NCBI RefSeq assembly: GCF_040538665.1
Contig: NZ_JBEWXT010000001.1
Coordinates: forward strand, 2,568,501 to 2,632,500
Reading direction: 5' to 3'
DNA: 64,000 nucleotides
Origin: Aureibaculum sp. 2308TA14-22
GTDB taxonomy: Bacteria; Bacteroidota; Bacteroidia; Flavobacteriales; Flavobacteriaceae
Under the pieces are notes generated by a model. The model made no database searches, was not told where the DNA came from, and saw nothing but the letters and a program-made list of their open reading frames with translations. Every line of letters starts with the position of its first letter. The stretch's first letter is position 1. Below, piece after piece: positions 1 through 9,172 of the stretch. The position numbers and the translations under genes were made by a program.

Positions 1-1310
1 AAATCATTGGCCAAGCCTTCATAGATTTTTACCAAACCTTTGTCCCAAGATTCTTCTTCCTTTATGGCTTCAACTATATTATGCTGCATGGGGAAATCCA
101 TTGTAGAAGTGAGATTTGACTCGTATCCATCTTTATTGTTCGAACCCGTTTGCCAATAACCAACTAACAAAGGATTTAAACTCCACTCCTCACCTACAAT
201 ACTAAAATTAGGGTATTCTTTCATTATTGCTCCTGCCCAATCTGCCATAAAATCTTTGTCGGGATATGGATAGGTATCTTGTCGAATTCCTCCTAAACCA
301 AGCGTTTCTATCCACCAAATACTGTTTTGAATGGTGTAAGTTGCCATAAAAGGATTACGTTGATTTAAATCTGGCATTGTAGCCACAAACCAACCTTCAT
401 TATTTCCCTTTCTGTCATATTCGGACGCATAAATATCTTGGTTTGTAGTTCTTCTATGATTTGAATGATTGGTATTTTTCCAGTCCCAATTGGCTTTGTT
501 TTCTTCATAATTTTTTTGATCGTTTATCCAGTCATCAAAAGGTAGGTCTTTCATCCACCAATGTTCAATTCCACAATGGTTGGCCACTTGATCCATTATT
601 AATTTCATCCCCTTTCCTCTCATTTTATCAGCCAATTCAACATAAGTTTCAATTGTTCCAAAACGTGGGTCTACTTGGTAATAATCTGTAATAGCATAAC
701 CATGATATGAAGATTCAGACATGTCATTGGTTAACAAAGGTGTTGACCAAATAGCGGTAAAACCCATGTCATTTATATAATCCAAATGATTTATGATACC
801 CTTAATATCACCTCCATGTCTAAAATAATCTTGCTCTCTATTTAAAGTTTGATCCCTAAGTCCAGAAACCTTATCATTTATGGAATTTCCATTGGCAAAT
901 CTATCAGGGGTAATTAAATAAATAACATCTGAACTGTCAAAGCCAGCAAATTCTTTAGCATCCTTTTTACGCGATTTTAACTCGTAAGCATAGGTTATTT
1001 TTTTACCTTTCTTTCGTTTAAAAACAATATCAAATTTGCCTGGCTTGGTCTCTTTATCTATTTTTAGATTTAAAAATAAATAGTTTGGGCTAGTTCCTTT
1101 TTCAATGCTTATTAAGTTAACACCATCATAAGAAACACTTGGCACTGCAGAACTTATATTTTTGCCTTTTACCAACAATTGCAAGTTGTTGTTTTCAAAG
1201 CCCACCCACCAATTTAGTGGTTCAACACGTTCTATTTGGGCATTTACGGTTATACTCATAAGCAGTAATATTTGACCTATAAAAATAAATTGTTTAACAA
1301 GATAACTCAT
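1..1310 (-). CDS. GH13 alpha-amylase / cyclomaltodextrinase-like, 3' end cut by window
   Basis: Retaining alpha-glucan hydrolase of family GH13, probably periplasmic, cleaving maltodextrins or cyclodextrins. The gene reads from ATG at 1310 to the window edge; 436 codons are visible and the C-terminus is missing. Residues 1-25 form a signal peptide ending VNAQ. About 90 residues follow that resemble the N-terminal beta domain of cyclomaltodextrinases, then the catalytic barrel. Conserved region I is DQVANH (D240-H245), region II is GGIRQDTY with the presumed nucleophile D345, and region III is GEEW with the presumed acid E374. Region IV lies beyond the edge. It is the last gene visible in the maltose operon, 31 bp after the GH97 gene. 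The SusA/neopullulanase-like specificity is inferred from context. Confidence 0.9.
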   Translation of the reverse strand, partial: MSYLVKQFIFIGQILLLMSITVNAQIERVEPLNWWVGFENNNLQLLVKGKNISSAVPSVSYDGVNLISIEKGTSPNYLFLNLKIDKETKPGKFDIVFKRKKGKKITYAYELKSRKKDAKEFAGFDSSDVIYLITPDRFANGNSINDKVSGLRDQTLNREQDYFRHGGDIKGIINHLDYINDMGFTAIWSTPLLTNDMSESSYHGYAITDYYQVDPRFGTIETYVELADKMRGKGMKLIMDQVANHCGIEHWWMKDLPFDDWINDQKNYEENKANWDWKNTNHSNHRRTTNQDIYASEYDRKGNNEGWFVATMPDLNQRNPFMATYTIQNSIWWIETLGLGGIRQDTYPYPDKDFMADWAGAIMKEYPNFSIVGEEWSLNPLLVGYWQTGSNNKDGYESNLTSTMDFPMQHNIVEAIKEEESWDKGLVKIYEGLAND

Positions 1311-1341
1311 AACTTTAATCTTTTAATTTATGAAATAAAAA

Positions 1342-3474
<2,133 letters not shown>

Positions 3475-5766
3475 TTATTTCTTGGTTACTTTGACCGATT
3501 TACTATTCACTAAAATATCAAGGTCGTTGCCACTTAACAATTCAAAATTGGTTTCGTCTTGACTCACATTTACTTTAATGATGTTGTTCCTAAAGTTCAC
3601 TTTAAACGAATATGATTGCCATTGTTTTGGTATTTTTGTTTCAAAAGATAAGGTGTCATCTTTAATACGCATACCGCCAAAACCTTCTACAATGCTCATC
3701 CATGTACCCGCCATAGAAGTGATATGTAAACCTTCTTCAACTTCATGATTATAATCATCCAAATCCAAACGAGAAGTACGCAAATAGAATTCATAGGCCT
3801 GATCCATTCTATTTAATTTTGCCGCTTGAATACTGTGTACACAAGGTGACAAGGAACTCTCATGAACGGTAAACGGTTCATAAAAATCAAAATGACGTTC
3901 AAATTCTTCTGCGGTAAATTCATCTTCAAAGAAGTAAAATCCTTGCAGAACATCTGCCTGTTTTATATAAGGAGAACGCAAAATTCTATCCCAAGACCAT
4001 TTTTGGTTTATGGGTCTTTGCGATTTGTCCAAATCGGATACCGTAATCAATTCCTTATCTAAAAAACCATCTTGTTGTAAATAAACATTATGCTCTTCTG
4101 AAAAAGGAAAGTACATATTATCCGCTACTTTTTTCCATTGCTTCAATTCTGCATCAGAAATATTAGTTGTATCAAAAATTCTCTTATAATCTGAGACAAA
4201 ATCTTTCTCTACTATTTTGATATTTTCTAAGGCATAATTGATACACCATTGAGCAGTATAATTGGTGTAAAAATTATTATTTACATTATTTTCATATTCG
4301 TTCGGTCCGGTAACTCCAAGGATTACATATTTGTTCTTTGCAGCAGAAAAATTAGCACGCTGGTGCCAAAATCTTGCTATGCCTATTAAAACTTCCAAGC
4401 CTTTTTCTGGAATATAGCTGTAATCTCCGGTATAACGGTAATAATTAAAAATAGCAAAAGCGATAGCTCCATTACGGTGAATTTCCTCAAAAGTAATTTC
4501 CCATTCGTTATGGCATTCTTCGCCGTTCATGGTTACCATTGGGTATAACGCTGCTCCATTTTCAAAACCTAACTTTTCAGCATTTTCGATGGCTTTCTCT
4601 AAGTGGTTATATCTGTATTTTAATAAATTCCGAGCCACTTGCTGATCTTTGGTAGCCATGTAAAAAGGAATACAATACGCTTCGGTATCCCAATAGGTGC
4701 TACCACCATATTTTTCGCCTGTAAATCCTTTAGGTCCGATATTTAATCGTGAATCTTTACCTAAATACGTTTGATTTAACTGAAAAATATTAAATCGAAT
4801 ACCCTGTTGTGCCTTCACATCACCATCAATCGTAATATCCGCCATCTCCCAAATAGTTGCCCAAGATTGTTTTTGCTTATCTAGTAATCCTTCAAAACCC
4901 ATTTTTTTTGCTTGAACCAAAATTTTTTGTGCTGTGTCAACCAACTTATTTTTAGCATGATTCCTGTCTACAGTATAGCCTCCAAATTTATGTATAGTAA
5001 AGGTTTCATTTTGCTTTACATCATGTTCATACATATTAGCAATAAACTTTGGCTTTTTTCTTTTAATAGGTTTAATCTCCAACACGGTTTTGTTCAGAAA
5101 AAATTGCGATTCCATAAACGTGCAGGTGTGGAATTCGGTTTTCATGGTATGTCCCTCAATAAAGGCCTGATGACCATTTTGTGTAACTTTAACGGTATTC
5201 CAAAAAGTATCGTCCCAATTAGAGTCCTCATTAGTAATACCACTATCCAAATAAGGTTCGAACAAAATATTTGCGTCACCGCTTAGCGGTGTTACCGAAT
5301 AGGAAATTGCACCTACTTCATCTAAGTTCAAACTCAAAAAACGCTTAACGTCCACTTGAATTTCGATACCACTTTTTAATGTTGCTTTGAAGCTACGTGA
5401 CAACCACCCCTCTTTCATGTTGAGTTCTCTTTTAAAATTCTCAACTTTTTTACATTTGAACAAATCCAATTGTTCACCGTTTATCGCCACGTTGATTCCT
5501 ATCCAATTTGGGGCATTTAATACTTTTGCGAAATATTCGGGATAACCATTTTTCCACCACCCAACCCGAGTTTTATCGGGATAATATACTCCGGCAATAT
5601 AACTACCCTGAAAAGTTGGCCCAGAGTATTTCTCTTCAAAATTGGCACGTTGGCCCATGGCACCGTTACCGATGCTGAACAAACTTTCGGAAGACTTTAC
5701 AGTTTCAGGGTCAAATCCTTCTTCAATAATTGACCATTCATCGGGTTTTATATATTCTTGATTCAT
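3475..5766 (-). CDS. GH65 glycoside phosphorylase (probable maltose phosphorylase)
   Basis: Cytoplasmic inverting phosphorylase, 763 residues with no signal peptide. It is expected to convert maltose and phosphate to beta-glucose 1-phosphate and glucose. The GH65 core starts with an N-terminal beta-sandwich (about 10-270). The (alpha/alpha)6 barrel follows, with WDTEAY at 359-364 and the catalytic-acid motif VTGPNEYENN (E490). GH65 also includes trehalose and kojibiose phosphorylases, and sequence alone does not exclude them. Maltose is preferred because the next gene upstream is beta-phosphoglucomutase and the locus otherwise handles alpha-1,4-glucan. Only 6 bp separate it from pgmB, so they are probably translationally linked. 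Confidence 0.93.
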   Translation of the reverse strand: MNQEYIKPDEWSIIEEGFDPETVKSSESLFSIGNGAMGQRANFEEKYSGPTFQGSYIAGVYYPDKTRVGWWKNGYPEYFAKVLNAPNWIGINVAINGEQLDLFKCKKVENFKRELNMKEGWLSRSFKATLKSGIEIQVDVKRFLSLNLDEVGAISYSVTPLSGDANILFEPYLDSGITNEDSNWDDTFWNTVKVTQNGHQAFIEGHTMKTEFHTCTFMESQFFLNKTVLEIKPIKRKKPKFIANMYEHDVKQNETFTIHKFGGYTVDRNHAKNKLVDTAQKILVQAKKMGFEGLLDKQKQSWATIWEMADITIDGDVKAQQGIRFNIFQLNQTYLGKDSRLNIGPKGFTGEKYGGSTYWDTEAYCIPFYMATKDQQVARNLLKYRYNHLEKAIENAEKLGFENGAALYPMVTMNGEECHNEWEITFEEIHRNGAIAFAIFNYYRYTGDYSYIPEKGLEVLIGIARFWHQRANFSAAKNKYVILGVTGPNEYENNVNNNFYTNYTAQWCINYALENIKIVEKDFVSDYKRIFDTTNISDAELKQWKKVADNMYFPFSEEHNVYLQQDGFLDKELITVSDLDKSQRPINQKWSWDRILRSPYIKQADVLQGFYFFEDEFTAEEFERHFDFYEPFTVHESSLSPCVHSIQAAKLNRMDQAYEFYLRTSRLDLDDYNHEVEEGLHITSMAGTWMSIVEGFGGMRIKDDTLSFETKIPKQWQSYSFKVNFRNNIIKVNVSQDETNFELLSGNDLDILVNSKSVKVTKK

Positions 5767-5772
5767 TGGTTG

Positions 5773-6432
5773 CTACTTGTTGTTTATTAATTTTTTTATC
5801 AGATCAATTTCTATTTTGGAAGTATCGGAAAACACATAGTCCGCTTCATGCAATGTTTCTTTATCGCCTATACCAATTGAAATCATTCCCGCGGCATTTG
5901 CGGCTTGTACCCCGGCAATGGCATCTTCAAAGACGATACAATTTTTAGGCCCTCTATTTAATTTTTCTGCGGCAATTAAAAACACTTCGGGGTCTGGCTT
6001 TGCCTTACTGACATCATTTCCATCTACAATAGCAGAAAACCGCTCATATAATCCTACTTTTTTTAATATCAAAGGTGCATTTTTACTAGCAGATCCCAGA
6101 GCAAATTTTATGTTTTCTGCCTCTAAAAAGTCTAGTAACTCAACAATGCCTGGCAAAATTTCATCAGCAGTCATTTGATTGACCTCTTCTAGATATTCTT
6201 TATTTTTTTCAATTAATAGCTCATCTTTTTTGGTATTACTTAAATTAGTGTTACCAATGCTTAATAATATTTCGAGTGATTTTACACGACTTACCCCTTT
6301 TAACTGTTCGTTTTGTTTTTCCGTAAAATCAAAACCCAGCTCATTAGCCAAGTTTTTCCATGCTAAATAATGATACTTAGCGGTGTCAACTATTACACCG
6401 TCTAGATCGAATATAATTGCTTTTTTACTCAT
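5773..6432 (-). CDS. pgmB: beta-phosphoglucomutase
   Basis: HAD-superfamily mutase that interconverts beta-glucose 1-phosphate and glucose 6-phosphate, feeding the GH65 product into glycolysis. It has 219 residues, typical for the family. The HAD motif I is IFDLDGVIVD (nucleophile D9, acid/base D11), with motif II around LGSASKN and motif IV in IVFEDAIAGVQAA. The Asp-x-Asp arrangement and the cap domain between motifs I and II fit a mutase rather than a simple phosphatase, and the GH65 neighbour supports this strongly. Its start codon abuts the stop codon of the MFS gene with no gap. Confidence 0.93.
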   Translation of the reverse strand: MSKKAIIFDLDGVIVDTAKYHYLAWKNLANELGFDFTEKQNEQLKGVSRVKSLEILLSIGNTNLSNTKKDELLIEKNKEYLEEVNQMTADEILPGIVELLDFLEAENIKFALGSASKNAPLILKKVGLYERFSAIVDGNDVSKAKPDPEVFLIAAEKLNRGPKNCIVFEDAIAGVQAANAAGMISIGIGDKETLHEADYVFSDTSKIEIDLIKKLINNK

Positions 6433-7797
6433 TTAATTTTGAATCAATTTTTCATCAACATCTTTTACTTTCACAACCAACACAGCGGCAATCAAAAAAC
6501 TTATACCGCTTGTTACCAATGCTAAAACCGCTTGATCGTTATACAAATGCTTTACCAATGGCCCTCCTATTAGGGCATTTATTATCTGTGGGATAACAAT
6601 AAAAAAATTAAAAATACCCATATATACGCCCATCTTCTTTGGATTGATCGAACCTGCTAAAATTGCATAAGGCATTGCTAAAATACTAGCCCAAGCTATT
6701 CCAATACCTACCATAGACAGGATAAGCCAGTTCTCATTAGGCATAAAATAGATAGAAATCAGGCCTAAACCACCAATAATAAGCGAAACAGAATGTGTTT
6801 TTTTTCTGCCAATTTTTTTAGCAATATATGGTAAGGTAAAAGCAAAAATTGCAGACACTAAATTATAGACCCCAAATAAAATCCCTACCCAGTCTCCAGC
6901 ATCTTGATAGGTTTTACTACTACTGTCAGATACTGGTAATCCGTAAATATGTTGTGCAATAGCAGGTACGGCAAACACCCACATTCCAAAAAGCCCAAAC
7001 CAAGAAAAGAACTGTACCCAACTTAATTGTTTCATTGTAGCCGGCATTTTTGCGAAATCTTCAAAAATGTCCAATAAACTCGATTTCTTTTCTTCTGCTA
7101 ACTTTTCTATAATGGCATCTTCGGCCAACACAGCTTCAATTTGTTCTAATTCTTCGGGCGAATATTCTTTGGTTGTAAAAACAGTAATTAAAATAGAGCC
7201 TACTAAAATAACCGCACCTATTACAAAGGATAAAATTAAGTTCATCGGTACACTTCCACTATCCGATTGGTTTGAAATATTAAACCAATTGGTCAATACA
7301 TAAGGTAACCAAGAACCGAGTACCGCACCAAAACCGATCAAAGCTGTTTGGACACTAAACCCAGCCGTTCTTTGATCCGTTCTTAAATTATCTCCGACCA
7401 ATGCCCTAAAAGGTTCCATAGCAATATTAAAGGAAGCGTCCATTATCATTAAAAATCCTGCACCTACCCAAAGAGCGGGTAAAAATGCGACAAAAATATC
7501 TGCTTGAGGCATTAATATCAGTCCAATTGAGGCTAGTATTGCTCCGACCAAAAAGTAAGGTTTTCTTCTGCCAAATTTTCCCCAGGTCTTATCACTATAA
7601 TGACCAACAATTGGTTGAACTATCAAGCCCATTAACGGAGCTATAATCCAAAACCATGAAAGTTCATGTACATCAGCACCAAAAATTTGGAGTATCCGGC
7701 TGGCATTGGCATTCTGTAATGCAAAGCCCATTTGAATCCCGAGAAATCCAAAACTCATGTTCCAGATTTGCCAGAAACTTAGTTTCCTTTTTTCCAT
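6433..7797 (-). CDS. MFS sugar transporter (maltose-type symporter)
   Basis: Inner-membrane permease of 454 residues with about 12 hydrophobic segments, related to the GPH/SLC45-like sugar:cation symporters found in flavobacterial maltose loci. It is expected to bring maltose or short maltodextrins from periplasm to cytoplasm for GH65. Visible marks are WQIWNMSFGFLGIQMGFALQ at the N-terminus, PIVGHYSDKTWGKFGRRKP in the first cytoplasmic loop and a long charged central loop (about 215-245). I chose ATG at 7797 (MEKRKLSFW). A TTG four codons upstream in frame (7809) is possible but adds nothing family-like. It is the first gene of the mfs-pgmB-GH65-GH97-GH13 run. Confidence 0.9.
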   Translation of the reverse strand: MEKRKLSFWQIWNMSFGFLGIQMGFALQNANASRILQIFGADVHELSWFWIIAPLMGLIVQPIVGHYSDKTWGKFGRRKPYFLVGAILASIGLILMPQADIFVAFLPALWVGAGFLMIMDASFNIAMEPFRALVGDNLRTDQRTAGFSVQTALIGFGAVLGSWLPYVLTNWFNISNQSDSGSVPMNLILSFVIGAVILVGSILITVFTTKEYSPEELEQIEAVLAEDAIIEKLAEEKKSSLLDIFEDFAKMPATMKQLSWVQFFSWFGLFGMWVFAVPAIAQHIYGLPVSDSSSKTYQDAGDWVGILFGVYNLVSAIFAFTLPYIAKKIGRKKTHSVSLIIGGLGLISIYFMPNENWLILSMVGIGIAWASILAMPYAILAGSINPKKMGVYMGIFNFFIVIPQIINALIGGPLVKHLYNDQAVLALVTSGISFLIAAVLVVKVKDVDEKLIQN

Positions 7798-7876
7798 AAA
7801 AAATATCAATAAAAAGATTATAAACCAATAAAAATTATTAGCTTATTTTTTGTGTGAAGTGTAAAAAGTATATTGT

Positions 7877-7890
7877 AAAACTTTCGTTTT
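7877..7890. promoter_or_regulatory. possible operator, AAAAC-N4-GTTTT inverted repeat
   Basis: A perfect 5-bp inverted repeat with a 4-bp spacer lies just downstream of the predicted start of transcription of the mfs operon. Its position would suit a repressor site. Its spacing differs from the site at 9059-9072, so binding by the same LacI protein is uncertain. Confidence 0.25.
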
Positions 7891-7896
7891 GAGGTT

Positions 7897-7904
7897 CAAA
7901 GATA
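7897..7904 (-). promoter_or_regulatory. -7 promoter element for the mfs-pgmB-GH65-GH97-GH13 operon
   Basis: On the minus strand this reads TATCTTTG, a full match to the Bacteroidota -7 consensus TAnnTTTG, about 100 bases upstream of the MFS start. It lies in the 133-bp gap after the LacI gene, so the transport and enzyme genes could be transcribed independently of the regulator. No clear -33 TTG is visible. Confidence 0.5.
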
Positions 7905-7930
7905 TAAATTTTTTATTTATAAGTTAATTT

Positions 7931-8962
7931 TTATTCCGTTTTTTCTGTCGATTCTCTAATCTTCAAATCTGTAGAAATCACTTTTTGATTAAATTTTACT
8001 ACGGATTCATCTTTTTGAATTCTATCCAACAGCATTTCTGCAGCTTGCTCCCCCATCATAAAACCATGCTGCACAACTGTAGATAGAGCAGGTGTTGAAA
8101 ACTGAGATATTAACCCATCGGTAAATCCCATTATAGCAACATCTTCCGGAATTTTAAGTTTTTTCTCTTTTGCAACTTTCATAGCTATAGCTGCATAAAT
8201 TTCGTTCACACCTAAAACGGCATCGGGCCAAACTTCCAAACTATTAAAATAGGTTTGAATCTGTAAATTTATATCTGTCTTATCGTTTACTTTAAAAATT
8301 AAGCTATTATCAATTTCCAGACCCGCTTCTTTAATGGCTTTTTTATAACCTAGCGTCCGTAACGCACCTACGTTTACATGAGTTGGCGTAGTTAAAATAC
8401 AGATTCGCTTACGTCCAATATCCATAAAATACTTAGTAGCTTTATAACCTGCTTCTTCATCATCAACCACAACTTTGTCGCAATGCACTTCCTCTGCAAT
8501 CCTATCAAATAAAACGAGTGGAATATTGTAATCTTCCAACTCTTTAAAATGATCAAAATTACCTAACTCTAGGGTTTCTTTGGCAATGGAAACTAGCACT
8601 CCATCAACACTTCCGTTAGATAGCATCTCAAGGTTTAATTTTTCCTTTTCATACGATTCATTAGACACACAGACCATGACATTATAATTTTTACCGTTAG
8701 CCATTTTTTCAATACCACTGATAATTTCTGAAAAGAAATGATGCACAATTTCTGGAATAATTACGCCAATAATCATGGTCTTTTTATTCCTTAATTTTAA
8801 AGCAGTCATGTTAGGCCGATAATGATAAAAATCAGCAAAAGCTTTTATCTTTTCTCTCAACTCCTCACTAATTTCATGGCTATCATTTAATGCCTTAGAA
8901 ACCGTTGAAGTTGACACCTCTAATTCTTTCGCTATATCTTTTAATGTTATTTTACCTTTCAT
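7931..8962 (-). CDS. LacI-family transcriptional regulator of the maltodextrin locus
   Basis: DNA-binding regulator of 343 residues, normal length for the family. The LacI helix-turn-helix is at residues 5-25 (ITLKDIAKELEVSTSTVSKAL), followed by the hinge region and a periplasmic-binding-protein-like effector domain (about 60-335, with MIIGVIIPEIVHHFFSEII and VDGVLVSIA). It lies between the divergent susC operon and the mfs operon. This differs from the SusR sensor used by the classical Bacteroides sus system. The effector is unknown; maltose or another glucan breakdown product is the natural guess. A LacI-type operator lies about 100 bp upstream of its start, so autoregulation is plausible. 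Confidence 0.93.
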   Translation of the reverse strand: MKGKITLKDIAKELEVSTSTVSKALNDSHEISEELREKIKAFADFYHYRPNMTALKLRNKKTMIIGVIIPEIVHHFFSEIISGIEKMANGKNYNVMVCVSNESYEKEKLNLEMLSNGSVDGVLVSIAKETLELGNFDHFKELEDYNIPLVLFDRIAEEVHCDKVVVDDEEAGYKATKYFMDIGRKRICILTTPTHVNVGALRTLGYKKAIKEAGLEIDNSLIFKVNDKTDINLQIQTYFNSLEVWPDAVLGVNEIYAAIAMKVAKEKKLKIPEDVAIMGFTDGLISQFSTPALSTVVQHGFMMGEQAAEMLLDRIQKDESVVKFNQKVISTDLKIRESTEKTE

Positions 8963-9058
8963 CTATATTTTAAAAAATTCCAATAAAATTGGTTGTTTTT
9001 TATTGATTTCACTTTTTTCACACTAGAATTCAACCAAAAATACAAAAAGTTATCAACA

Positions 9059-9072
9059 CGAAACCGTTTTCG
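9059..9072. promoter_or_regulatory. LacI-type operator (CGAAACCGTTTTCG)
   Basis: A 14-bp imperfect palindrome centred on CG, with 12 of 14 positions symmetrical, in the style of LacI/GalR-family operators. A further GTTTCG half-site at 9077-9082 forms a second inverted pair with the CGAAAC at 9059-9064. It sits in the divergent lacI-susC gap, just upstream of the likely -33 region of susC. Confidence 0.6.
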
Positions 9073-9085
9073 TACTGTTTCGCAT

Positions 9086-9116
9086 TTGTTAATGTAGTGT
9101 TTAGGGTGTAGTTTTA
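9086..9116 (+). promoter_or_regulatory. candidate susC operon promoter
   Basis: TTG at 9086-9088 is followed after 20 bases by TAGTTTTA at 9109-9116. The spacing matches the Bacteroidota TTG-N17-23-TAnnTTTG promoter, but the last base of the -7 element is A instead of G. Transcription would start near 9122, giving a leader of about 50 bases. Confidence 0.4.
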
Positions 9117-9172
9117 CAACGTGAAATGTTAAAAGTATTGATTTTAATTAGTATTAACTCAAATTAAATTAA

